Below are positions 14,530 to 22,221 of a DNA stretch of 34,406 nucleotides, piece after piece. Below the pieces are notes generated by a model. It searched no databases. It had not been told where the DNA came from and saw only the letters and a program-made list of their open reading frames with translations. The DNA is from G963674665 sp964609625. GTDB taxonomy: Bacteria; Desulfobacterota; Desulfovibrionia; Desulfovibrionales; Desulfovibrionaceae. The translations under genes were made by a program, and so were the position numbers. How positions within the stretch are numbered: position 1 is the stretch's first letter; each line of letters starts with the position of its first letter. Location of the stretch: contig CAZSRS010000042.1 in the NCBI GenBank assembly GCA_964609625.1, positions 1 through 34,406 of the forward strand, read 5' to 3'.

Positions 14530-15110
14530 ACGCGCGGTTTGAGGCCGTGGAATATTCTGGTCACCCCAAAGGTCAAGGAAGGACTCCGGTTTCCCTGAAA
14601 TCCGTGGACGCCATTTCCGCCAGGAAGGCGGTGTCGTCGAGGAAGGCGTCCACGGAATTCACCAGATAGCAGAAGGCGTAGTCAGTTGCCCAGCGGCGGG
14701 AGCACGTGGTCGAAATACCAGTGGTAACCGCGCCCGAGGACAGGAATGTCCGGTACGCCGAACTCCATGAGCAGCAGAGCGCCGCCAGGGCGCAACACCC
14801 GATGAAATTCGGTCAGGACCGCATCGCGTTGTTCGATGTCGCGGATGCCGAAGGTCACGGTCACGGAGTCACGGCGTTCATGCTGGCTTCGGTCAGGGGG
14901 AGGTGGCGGCAGTCGCCGCAGGCAGGAGAGATACGTCGTCCCAGGTTGTGACGTAGGCATTTATTACGTCCCTTGACCGGCCGCGGCCAATTCCCTGGCC
15001 AAGCACACCAGGCCGTGCCTCGCCGCAAGGAAAGGCAACTGTTCTGGAAGTCGTGGGGTAAAGGGATCTTCTCGAACATTTCCTGTTCCTGGAAATCCTT
15101 CACGAGCGAC
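14530..15110 (-). pseudogene. Decayed UbiE-like (demethylmenaquinone) methyltransferase
   Basis: Pieces of one protein are spread over different frames in the right order: VKDFQEQEMFEKIPLPHDFQ then NSCLSLRR (N-terminus), CRHLPLTEASMNAV, then VTVTFGIRDIEQRDAVLTEF, HRVLRPGGALLLMEFG, RGYHWYFDHVLPPLGN followed by a stop. After a shift come YAFCYLVNSVDAFLDDTAFL, and after another shift TFGVTRIFHGLKP. The order and the TFGIRD, RVLRPGG, LEFG-like and Y-F-DH-LP-G motifs match UbiE/MenG, the last methylation step of menaquinone synthesis. The SAM motif I region is missing and at least three frame breaks are present, so no functional product can be made. Outer limits are approximate. It lies between pstB and the methyltransferase. 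Confidence 0.72.
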
Positions 15111-15246
15111 TCCCGTTGGGGGGCTTGGGGTCGCACCGCCTTTGCTCCCGTGTGAGGGAAGAGGGGAACAAGGGTGTTTGGGGGTGTTGATACCCGGAAC
15201 ACAGGCGTGGGACAAGGAATCCCGTCCCAATGTCGCGAAGGAAGGG

Positions 15247-16074
15247 TTAGCCGAAGCGGCCGGTGATGTACTTCTCGGTGAGATCATGGGCCGGGCGGCT
15301 GAAGAGGCGCTCCGTGGTGTTGATCTCGATGATCCTGCCCATGTGGAAAAAGGCGGTGCGGCTGGAGACGCGGGCGGCCTGCTGCAGGGAGTGGGTCACG
15401 ATGACGATGGAGTAGTTCTTTTCCAGCTCGAACATCAACTCCTCGATCTTGGCCGTGGCAATGGGGTCCAGGGCCGAGCAAGGCTCGTCCATGAGCACGA
15501 TGTCTGGATTCACGGACAGGGCGCGGGCGATGCACAGGCGCTGCTGCTGCCCTCCGGAGAGAGAGGTGCCGGGCATCTTCAGCCGATCCTTGACCTCGTC
15601 CCAGAGCCCCACGCGGCGCAGGGTGGCCTCGACCTTGCCTTCGGTCTCGCTCCTGGAGGAGATCAGGCCGTGGATGCGCAGGCCGTAGGCGATGTTCTCG
15701 AAGATGGAGCTGGGAAACGGGTTGGGCTTCTGGAAGACCATGCTCAGCTTGCGGCGGATGACGACCACGTCCACCGCGGGGTCGTAGATGTTCATCTGGC
15801 CGAGGGCGATGGAACCGCTCACGCGGCAAATGTCGATGGTGTCGTTCATCCTGTTCAGGCAGCGCAGAAATGTGGATTTTCCGCAGCCAGAGGAGCCGAT
15901 GAAGGCCAGGATGCTGTTGTTTTCGATGTCAAGGGAGGCGTCGAAGATTGCCTGGACGTCGGCGTAGAAGACGTTGACGTTCCTGCAGCACATCAGCGGG
16001 TTGTCCACGAAAGCCGCGGGCATGGCTTTTGTGTCGATGTTGATGTTTTCGAAGTTCATCTCGCGGGTGTTCAT
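15247..16074 (-). CDS. pstB: Phosphate ABC transporter ATPase
   Basis: A 275-residue ATPase that powers phosphate import with PstC and PstA at the inner membrane. Motifs are complete: Walker A GSSGCGKSTFLRCLNRMND, the Q-loop stretch VFQKPNPFP (specific to PstB), ABC signature LSGGQQQRLCIARAL, Walker B IVLMDEPCSALDP and the switch His in VTHSLQQA. The start is the ATG at 16074 (MNTREMNFEN); the ribosome site is modest, and the ATG at 16059 is an alternative. It is the last pst gene, 73 bp after pstS, with a strong hairpin in the gap. No phoU follows. Confidence 0.97.
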   Translation of the reverse strand: MNTREMNFENINIDTKAMPAAFVDNPLMCCRNVNVFYADVQAIFDASLDIENNSILAFIGSSGCGKSTFLRCLNRMNDTIDICRVSGSIALGQMNIYDPAVDVVVIRRKLSMVFQKPNPFPSSIFENIAYGLRIHGLISSRSETEGKVEATLRRVGLWDEVKDRLKMPGTSLSGGQQQRLCIARALSVNPDIVLMDEPCSALDPIATAKIEELMFELEKNYSIVIVTHSLQQAARVSSRTAFFHMGRIIEINTTERLFSRPAHDLTEKYITGRFG

Positions 16075-16106
16075 GCCATGTTCTCGTGCGCGGGCTGAAG
16101 CGTTGA

Positions 16107-16134
16107 CAGGGGGGCGGTCGAGACCACCCCCCTG
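16107..16134 (-). terminator. Strong GC hairpin between pstS and pstB
   Basis: On the minus strand CAGGGGGGTGGTC and GACCGCCCCCCTG can pair along 12-13 bp with one G-T wobble and a tiny loop. There is no T tract. It most likely stabilises the upstream pstS message or partly attenuates transcription into pstB, giving more binding protein than ATPase. It could also be a weak terminator. Confidence 0.55.
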
Positions 16135-16147
16135 ATCTGTGGGTGGA

Positions 16148-17194
16148 TTAGAGCTCCCCGGCGGAGAGTTTCTTCATTTCCTTGGCGTCCTTGGCAAACT
16201 TGGCGCGTTCGGCGTCCGGCATGGGGATCATGCCCTTGTCGGCCAAGTAACCGTCATTGCCCCAGGCCTTTTCGTTGGTGAACTCGGCCAGGTACTCGGC
16301 AATGCCGGGGATGACGCCCACGTGAGCCTTCTTGACATAGAAGAACAGGGGGCGGGAAACTTTGTAGGAACCGTCGGCAATGCTCTCGAAGGTCGGGGCA
16401 ACGCCCTCGACGGAAGCGCCCTTGACCTTGTCGGTGTTCTGGTCCAGGAAGCTGAAGCCGAAGATGCCCAGGGCCGAGGGGTTGGCCTGGAGCTTCTGCA
16501 CGATGAGGTTGTCGTTTTCGCCGGCCTCGACATAGGCGCCATCCTCGCGGATGGTGTGGGCGGCGGCGGTGAATTCCTTTTTGTCCAGGCCCTTGACGAA
16601 ATCAAAGGTCTTGGCGCCCTCTTCCATGACCATTTCGAGGAAAGCGTCACGGGTTCCGGAGGTCGGCGGGGGGCCGAGAACTTCGATCTTGCTGGCGGGC
16701 AGGGAAGCGTTGACGTCCTTCCAGGTCTTATAGGGATTGGGCACGAGCTTCGCGCTGCCGTCAGGGGCGGGCACGTCCTTGGCCAGGGCCAAGTAGAGGT
16801 CCTTGCGGCTGAGCTTCATGTCCGGGGCGCTCTTGTCGTTGGCCACCACGATACCGTCGTAACCGATCTTCACCTCGACGATCTCGGTTACGCCCTTGGA
16901 CTCGCAAGCCTCGAACTCGGATTTCTTGATGCGCCGGGAGGCGTTGGAGATGTCGGGATGCCCCACGCCCACGCCGTCACAGAACAGCTTGAAGCCGCCG
17001 CCAGTGCCGGTGGACTCGATCTTGGGGGTAGGGAATTTGGTGGTTTTGCCGAACTGCTCCGCGACCACGGTGGAGAAGGGGTACACGGTCGAGGAACCGA
17101 CGATGGAGATGTAGTCCCGGCCCGCGGCGCCGCTGGTGGCGGCAAAGCCCATGACCAACACGAGTACTGCGATCAAGCCACAAAATATACGCAT
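16148..17194 (-). CDS. pstS: Periplasmic phosphate-binding protein
   Basis: A 348-residue substrate-binding protein that delivers phosphate to PstCA. It has a signal peptide (MRIFCGLIAVLVLVMGFAAT, cleavage likely near SGAAG). Phosphate-binding segments follow: IVGSSTVYPFSTVVAEQFGK, GTGGGFKLFC and, later, PPPTSGTRDAFLEM. A loop carrying the GIFGFSFLDQNTDKVK stretch is also typical. The ATG at 17194 has GGAGG six bases upstream; an earlier in-frame start only adds residues before the signal peptide. It sits third in the operon, behind pstC and pstA, not first as in the common pstSCAB order. Confidence 0.95.
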   Translation of the reverse strand: MRIFCGLIAVLVLVMGFAATSGAAGRDYISIVGSSTVYPFSTVVAEQFGKTTKFPTPKIESTGTGGGFKLFCDGVGVGHPDISNASRRIKKSEFEACESKGVTEIVEVKIGYDGIVVANDKSAPDMKLSRKDLYLALAKDVPAPDGSAKLVPNPYKTWKDVNASLPASKIEVLGPPPTSGTRDAFLEMVMEEGAKTFDFVKGLDKKEFTAAAHTIREDGAYVEAGENDNLIVQKLQANPSALGIFGFSFLDQNTDKVKGASVEGVAPTFESIADGSYKVSRPLFFYVKKAHVGVIPGIAEYLAEFTNEKAWGNDGYLADKGMIPMPDAERAKFAKDAKEMKKLSAGEL

Positions 17195-17271
17195 GGAATC
17201 CTCCGTCAATTACTGTTTCAAGGTGGTTTTCCGCATGAACGCCATGTGGAAAATATGTTTGATGGTCGAAA

Positions 17272-18555
17272 TCACCATTGCCGTTCGAATTTCTTGCGCA
17301 GATAGATGGCCAGCCCGTTCATGGCCACCAGAAATCCTAGAAGAATCAGGATTGCGGCTGCCGTACGCTCCAGGAACGCCCGTTCCGGGCTGTCGGACCA
17401 GAGGTAGATTTGCACCGGGAGCACGGTCGCTGGATCGAAAAACCCCTTGGGAATTTCAACTATGAAGGCCACCATGCCGATCATCAACAGGGGGGCGGTC
17501 TCGCCCAGGGCCTGGGCCATGCCGATGATCGAACCCGTGAGGATACCGGGCAGGGCCAGGGGAAAGACGTGGAATAGGGTGGCCTGCATCTTGGACGAGC
17601 CTATGCCCAGGGCGGCCTCGCGGATGGAGGGCGGCACCGCCTTGATGGCGGCCCGGCTGGCGATGATGATGGTGGGCAGGGTCATCAGACTGAGTACCAG
17701 ACCGCCCACCAAGGGCGCGGAGCGCGGCAGGCCGAAGACGTTGAGGAACACCGCCAGGCCCAGCAGACCGAAGACGATGGAGGGCACGGCCGCCAGGTTG
17801 TTGATGTTCACTTCCAGGATGTCGGTCAGGGTGTTGGAAGGCGCGAACTCCTCCAGATAGATGGCCGCGGCCACGCCTATGGGAAAGGAAATGGCCAGGG
17901 TGACCAGCAGGGCGTAGAACGACCCCTTGAGGGCGCCAAGGATGCCGGCGAGTTCTGGCTCACGCGAGTCACCCGAGGTGAACAGGGTCGTGTTGAAACG
18001 CTTCTTGATCAGCCCCTTTTCTTGCAGTTTCAGGACAATGGCGATCTGTGCGTCGTTGAGCCGGCGTTCACCGCTGGGAGCGTTCACATCTATCTGGGAC
18101 TTCATGAGCATGTCCACGTCGTCGTCCGCGGGAAACCAACGGGTGATGGTCTGGCCCACCAGATCGGGATCAGCATCGACCAATTTGAAAAGTTCGAAGC
18201 CCGCGCCGGTGCTGACCAGGGAGAACAGGCTCCGCCTGTCCGCCCGGGAGGTGACCTCGGGGAACATCTCCTGGAGAGACTTCTTGACCAGGCTCTGGAA
18301 GTCGCTGCCCCGCAGGTTGTCCTGATCAATTATTTCGGGATCGAGGTGGACGTCCAGCTTGATGAACGTTTGTTGGAAAGCGCCGATGCCGCTGATGCCG
18401 ATGGATATCAACAGCACAAGGAGCAGGCCGAGGCTGATGCAGATGGCCAGGATACCGTAGAGCTTGAAGCGCTTCTCCGCCCGTCCTCTCCGTCGATTGA
18501 TCTTCCGGACCGTATCCGGAGTCAGGATGTCTTTCAGGGTCTGCTGCCTATTCAT
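17272..18555 (-). CDS. pstA: Phosphate ABC transporter permease, extended PstA
   Basis: A 427-residue inner-membrane permease. After a basic N-terminus and a first membrane helix (about residues 35-58) comes a large periplasmic insertion of about 145 residues (KLDVHLDPEIIDQDNLRGSD to EPELAGILGALKGSF), corresponding to the N-terminal extension (DUF3333-type) of one PstA branch. The conserved core follows: ISFPIGVAAAIYLEEFAP, AVPSIVFGLLGLAVF and the ATPase-coupling loop IREAALGIGSSKMQA, ending ALPGILTGSIIGMAQALGET. The ATG at 18555 overlaps the end of pstC by 8 bp, so translation is coupled. Confidence 0.93.
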   Translation of the reverse strand: MNRQQTLKDILTPDTVRKINRRRGRAEKRFKLYGILAICISLGLLLVLLISIGISGIGAFQQTFIKLDVHLDPEIIDQDNLRGSDFQSLVKKSLQEMFPEVTSRADRRSLFSLVSTGAGFELFKLVDADPDLVGQTITRWFPADDDVDMLMKSQIDVNAPSGERRLNDAQIAIVLKLQEKGLIKKRFNTTLFTSGDSREPELAGILGALKGSFYALLVTLAISFPIGVAAAIYLEEFAPSNTLTDILEVNINNLAAVPSIVFGLLGLAVFLNVFGLPRSAPLVGGLVLSLMTLPTIIIASRAAIKAVPPSIREAALGIGSSKMQATLFHVFPLALPGILTGSIIGMAQALGETAPLLMIGMVAFIVEIPKGFFDPATVLPVQIYLWSDSPERAFLERTAAAILILLGFLVAMNGLAIYLRKKFERQW

Positions 18556-19936
18556 ATTGCTCTCTGTACTTGCGCACCACGACAAGGGCGATGATGTTCA
18601 GGATCAAGGTGATGAAGAACAGGACCAGGCCGAGGGCGAAAGCCGCCAGGGTCTTGGGGCTGTCGAACTCCTGGTCGCCGATGAGCAGGGTCACGATCTG
18701 CACGGTCACCGTGGTCACGGCCTGGAAGGGGTTGGCCGTGAGATTGGCCGCGAGGCCGGCGGCCATGACCACGATCATGGTCTCGCCGATGGCCCGCGAG
18801 ACCGCCAGGAGAATGCCGCCGACAATGCCCGGCAGGGCGGCCGGCAGGACTACCTTGCGCACGGTTTCGGAGTTGGTGGCGCCCAGGGCCAGGGAACCTT
18901 CGCGCAGGGACATGGGCACGGCGTTGATGGCATCGTCCGAGAGCGACGAGACAAAGGGGATGATCATGATGCCCATGACGCCGCCCGCGGCGATGGCGCT
19001 CTCCGAGGCGATGCTCAGTCCCATTGACTCGCCCAGCTGTCTGATGAACGGCGCCACCATCAGGGCAGCGAAGAATCCGTAAACCACCGTGGGAATGCCC
19101 GCGAGTATTTCCAGCACGGGCTTGACCAGCGCCCGGACTCTTTTCGAGGCGTACTCGGAAAGGAAAATGGCGGACATCAGGCCGATGGGCACGGCCACCA
19201 ACATGGCGATGGCCGAGATGAGAAAGGTGCCGGCAAAGACCGGGATTGCGCCGAACGCGCCCGTGGATCCCACCTGATCGGCACGGATGGCCATCTGTGG
19301 ACTCCAGTTCAGTCCAAACAGGAACTCGGTAACCGGTACCTGGGTAAAAAAGCGCATTGCCTCGAAAAACACCGACAAGACAATGCCGATGGTCGTGAAG
19401 ATGGCGATGGAGGAGCAGATAATGAACATCGTCTTGATGTACCCCTCCACATGATTACGCGCACGATACTCCGGCCTGACCTTGCGCAGCCCGAACAGGG
19501 CGCCGAGCAGCGCCAGGCTGAGGGTCGCGACCCAGATCCCCACGCGGGTGGCCTGTTGCAGGGAGCGATAGTGGTCCACGGCGCCCAGGATGCCGGGCTC
19601 GGTGATTTCTCGGAAGCTGCGCCCCGCCACGTGGTTCCTGATCTCGTTGACCAGCAGGTTGATGCGCTCCGGCGGCAGGCTGCGGTATTCCTCGGGCATG
19701 TCCGCGACAACCATCCTGGAGATGAGTGTGGTATCCAGGGATTGCCAGGCGAAGAAGAGGATGAGGGCCGGAGTGAAGCACCAGAGCGCCACGAAAATTC
19801 CATAATACGTGGGCCGAGAATGCAGGTTGTGTGCATTTTGTTTCCCTCCGGCGAGCTTCAGTGACCGGCGGTAGCCAACATGGTAGAACACAACGGAGAG
19901 CAATGAAAAAATAATGAATATATAGGATGTTTTCAT
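18548..19936 (-). CDS. pstC: Phosphate ABC transporter permease, extended PstC
   Basis: A 462-residue inner-membrane permease and the first gene of the operon. The N-terminal 170 residues hold two membrane helices around a periplasmic segment (DTTLISRMVVADMPEEYRSL onward), an extension found with the PstA form described here. The permease core has EFLFGLNWSPQ, IAMLVAVPIGLMSAIFLSEY, the coupling loop LREGSLALGATNSETVRKVV and ALPGIVGGILLAVSRAIGET. The start at 19936 (MKTSYIFIIFSLLSV) lacks a strong ribosome site. A Pho box lies about 165 bp upstream, so expression probably rises during phosphate starvation under PhoB. Confidence 0.93.
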   Translation of the reverse strand: MKTSYIFIIFSLLSVVFYHVGYRRSLKLAGGKQNAHNLHSRPTYYGIFVALWCFTPALILFFAWQSLDTTLISRMVVADMPEEYRSLPPERINLLVNEIRNHVAGRSFREITEPGILGAVDHYRSLQQATRVGIWVATLSLALLGALFGLRKVRPEYRARNHVEGYIKTMFIICSSIAIFTTIGIVLSVFFEAMRFFTQVPVTEFLFGLNWSPQMAIRADQVGSTGAFGAIPVFAGTFLISAIAMLVAVPIGLMSAIFLSEYASKRVRALVKPVLEILAGIPTVVYGFFAALMVAPFIRQLGESMGLSIASESAIAAGGVMGIMIIPFVSSLSDDAINAVPMSLREGSLALGATNSETVRKVVLPAALPGIVGGILLAVSRAIGETMIVVMAAGLAANLTANPFQAVTTVTVQIVTLLIGDQEFDSPKTLAAFALGLVLFFITLILNIIALVVVRKYREQYE

Positions 19937-20083
19937 GGGTGTATTACAGTTTGAGTTGGCTCCGTGCGCACAGTACGAAGTAGTTGCCAAGGGCAAGAGT
20001 CTTTGCAGTCGGCGAGCATGTTCCGGCTCTTTTCAGCGCACTCTTCAGAGAACATATCCTGTTGTTCGCCACGGCGGGTGACG

Positions 20084-20117
20084 ATTGTCGGAGCATTCTG
20101 TTACAATTACATGACAG
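20084..20117 (-). promoter_or_regulatory. Pho box and -10 element of the pst operon
   Basis: On the minus strand CTGTCAT, GTAA, TTGTAAC (20117-20100) matches the 7-4-7 PhoB direct-repeat layout. Ten bases further is GACAAT (20089-20084), a good -10, at the spacing usual for PhoB-activated promoters that lack a -35. Transcription would run towards pstC. Confidence 0.78.
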
Positions 20118-20376
20118 CGGCGTGGGGCGGCTGGCTGGGCCGTGTCTGGGGGGTGGAATGCCGGTGCTTCTTAGATTGTGGCTTGAGGATGAAGCATGCA
20201 CGGCCTCTACAACGCATCGGGCGGCGCTGCATGACGAATGTCGGAGCTTTGTGTGAAGATCGTGTGACGTTGTTGGGTGCGGCTAGGGGCTGACCGCGTC
20301 ACGGGGCACGATCATGATCCGCGGCCGAAGCCGGGAGAAGCTGGTCGAGACCGGGGGTGTATGATCATCCCGGCGT
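20118..20376. other. Intergenic stretch without a gene
   Basis: This lies between the Pho promoter and the 3' end of the small exported-protein gene. I see no supported frame, no T-tailed terminator and no RNA gene; only short self-complementary words such as ATGATCAT. Confidence 0.6.
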
Positions 20377-20865
20377 CTACTTATTCCTTGCCTTGGAGAA
20401 CTCGCTCCTGTCCATTGCGTTGACATAGAGCACCTGTTGCCCGAGCAGCACGTCCTCGCGGAGCAGCAGGACAACCACCATCCCCTTTGTCCTGAAGATG
20501 TGTGAGACATGGCGGTACAGTGCCTTGGTCGAGGCCTCGCCGAAACGCTCCCGGAGTTCCCGGTACAAGGATTCGAGGTTGTCGCGGGCCTTGATTTCGT
20601 CCTCGAGCACATCCACGGCGGACACGTCCACCACCTTGCCGGTCTTTTCCGAAACCCGGACCTGGTAGGCGCTGAACCGTGGATCGGCCGTGGGCGGAGT
20701 GATTCGATAGACGAGCATCCCGCCTTCGACCTCGGATTTCGCCCCTTGGCACACCTCGCACGCACGGCCAAGGGGCACGCCGAAGAATTCCAGTGCCGGC
20801 TCTCCGGCTTCACTCGGTCCGATCCAGAGCAGCAGTATCGCGGCCAAGGGCAACCAGCGTGGCAT
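20377..20865 (-). CDS. Small exported protein of unknown function
   Basis: A 162-residue protein with a clear signal peptide (MPRWLPLAAILLLWIGPSEA) and a predicted periplasmic body of about 140 residues. The mature part starts near GEPALEFFGVPLG and holds one CxxC-like pair (ACEVCQG). It then has a beta-rich segment (FSAYQVRVSEKTGKVVDVSA), an acidic helical part (DEIKARDNLESLYRELRERF) and a final beta-rich segment. I recognise no named family. Two consecutive ATGs are present; GAGG is better spaced from the second (20865). The gene starts nine bases after the stop of the EcfT-type gene, so the two are probably co-expressed. A link to that transporter is inference from position only. Confidence 0.7.
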   Translation of the reverse strand: MPRWLPLAAILLLWIGPSEAGEPALEFFGVPLGRACEVCQGAKSEVEGGMLVYRITPPTADPRFSAYQVRVSEKTGKVVDVSAVDVLEDEIKARDNLESLYRELRERFGEASTKALYRHVSHIFRTKGMVVVLLLREDVLLGQQVLYVNAMDRSEFSKARNK

Positions 20866-20873
20866 CATATTCC

Positions 20874-21629
20874 TCACAGTAACGCGGCCAGCACGCCCAT
20901 ACCCATAAGCGCGGCGCCGGCCCACCAATCCTGGGGGCGTGGTTCAAAGTCCGGACGCCAGGCCGCTTCCGTGTCCAGGCCGCGTGCGGCCAAGCCCACG
21001 GTCTGGGTCCAGGCCCGCTGCGCCATCACGCGGAGCGTGGCCTGGGCAGCCACTCCGGGAAGCACCCAGAGCGCGCACTGTGGCGAGCGTGCCGTGAGCC
21101 CAGCCCGTACCTGTCTGAGTACAGACAATCCTTGGGGCAGGAAATGGAGCATGAGGGCCAGGGCCAGGGCTGCTTGCCAGGCGCGTTTACCCAGGATGGG
21201 CCTCAATCCCCAGGCCAGGGCCAGGCCCATGTCCCGCGCCGGCGTGGCCGCTGCCAGTCCCAGTCCCAGCAGCAGGAGCAGCAGGAGCCGCAGTCCGAGG
21301 GCAGCGCCCCGTACAATGGCGGCTTCGGGCGCCACGCCCTCCCAGAGTGCGAGGGCAATGGCGGCGACTGCCCAGAAACCCACAAAGGCAGCCACCATGG
21401 CCGCGTCGCGCAACCGCGCCCTGTCGTGCAGGCCGAGGCGCCAATGCAGCCAGAGCAGCCCCGACGCGAAACAAGCAAGGCCAAGCCACCCTGCGTTCCA
21501 GATCAGGACGCCCAGCCCCATGGCCAGGAGCACCTTCACCCGGGGGTCGACTTCAAGCAACAGGGTGGCAAAGCCATTCCGCATTCCGGGTGCGGAAAAA
21601 AGAGTTGATGTCCGTTGTTTCTCTTGCAT
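20874..21629 (-). CDS. EcfT/CbiQ-type transmembrane subunit of an ECF transporter
   Basis: A 251-residue membrane protein of the energy-coupling-factor T-component family, which links ATPases to a substrate-capture S component for vitamin or metal uptake. It has LLLEVDPRVKVLLAMGLGVL at the start (family pattern LDPRxKLL), several hydrophobic helices, a Leu-rich central segment, and cytoplasmic coupling motifs in the second half, including QRAWTQTVGLAARGLD with the conserved Ala-Arg-Gly. The start is uncertain: the ATG at 21629 has no good ribosome site and the ATG at 21584 is possible. No ECF ATPase or S component is seen nearby, so partners must be encoded elsewhere or the subunit is shared. 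A -10-like TAGAAT lies just upstream. Confidence 0.8.
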   Translation of the reverse strand: MQEKQRTSTLFSAPGMRNGFATLLLEVDPRVKVLLAMGLGVLIWNAGWLGLACFASGLLWLHWRLGLHDRARLRDAAMVAAFVGFWAVAAIALALWEGVAPEAAIVRGAALGLRLLLLLLLGLGLAAATPARDMGLALAWGLRPILGKRAWQAALALALMLHFLPQGLSVLRQVRAGLTARSPQCALWVLPGVAAQATLRVMAQRAWTQTVGLAARGLDTEAAWRPDFEPRPQDWWAGAALMGMGVLAALL

Positions 21630-21632
21630 AGT
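21605..21632 (+). promoter_or_regulatory. Candidate promoter of umuD
   Basis: TTGATG (21605-21610), 16 bp and CATAGT (21627-21632) form a moderate sigma-70 match about 60 bases upstream of umuD. It overlaps the start codon of the divergent EcfT-type gene. No inverted LexA-type operator could be recognised. Confidence 0.3.
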
Positions 21633-21691
21633 TTGAGGAGATATTCTAAAGAAGTTCTTGAAAAAAGTCCAAACCCCCGCACGGCACAGGC

Positions 21692-22159
21692 ATGAACCGT
21701 TCAGCACACACCTTTGACGCTGCGTGGTTCCAGCGTAACAATCTGGAAATTCTCGGCTTCGAGAAGCGTACCACGTGCAGCCGCCCCTTGTACCTGGCCA
21801 CGGTCACGGCCGGTTTCCCTTCACCGGCGGATGATTTCATCGACAAGACCCTGGATCTGAACGAGTTCCTCATCGATCATCCAGAGGCCACATTTTTTAT
21901 CCGCGTGTACGGTGACTCCATGCGCGACGCGGGGCTTTCCAGCGGTGACATCCTGGTGGTGGATCGGGCTCTGGATCCCGTGCACAACCGCATTGTCATC
22001 GCGGCGCTCAACGGCGAACTCACGGTCAAGCGCATCCGTCAGCAAGGTGGACGCCTTTTCCTCGCGCCCGAGCACCCGGACTACGCGATCATAGAAGTCA
22101 CCGAGGAGGCCAGTTTCCAAGTCTGGGGCGTGGTGACCTACGTCATCCACAAGGTTTGA
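21692..22159 (+). CDS. umuD: UmuD-like translesion-synthesis peptidase (S24 family)
   Basis: A 155-residue member of the LexA/UmuD family, which self-cleaves on RecA filaments; the processed form serves DNA polymerase V. It carries the cleavage site A40-G41 within VTAGFPSPADDFIDKTLDLN, the catalytic Ser76 in YGDSM and the catalytic Lys113 in GELTVKRI. The region LNEFLIDHPEATFFIRVYGD aligns closely with E. coli UmuD. The N-terminus (about 38 residues before the cleavage site) is slightly longer than in E. coli and contains no DNA-binding helix-turn-helix, which argues against LexA. The ribosome site is weak. No umuC follows; the next gene is a lipoprotein. Confidence 0.92.
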   Translation: MNRSAHTFDAAWFQRNNLEILGFEKRTTCSRPLYLATVTAGFPSPADDFIDKTLDLNEFLIDHPEATFFIRVYGDSMRDAGLSSGDILVVDRALDPVHNRIVIAALNGELTVKRIRQQGGRLFLAPEHPDYAIIEVTEEASFQVWGVVTYVIHKV

Positions 22160-22221
22160 GCCGGTTTGGGCTTTCCGGCCATGGCACCGTCTCGGACACA
22201 AACCGTATGGAAGGTGAACCC

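Noticed and set aside
15142..17305. Long plus-strand open frames opposite pstB and pstS
   Set aside because: These are antisense shadows typical of GC-rich DNA; the minus-strand genes have clear motifs and ribosome sites.
20290..20376. Hairpins downstream of the small exported-protein gene
   Set aside because: Stems of four to five base pairs without a T tract are expected by chance in GC-rich DNA.
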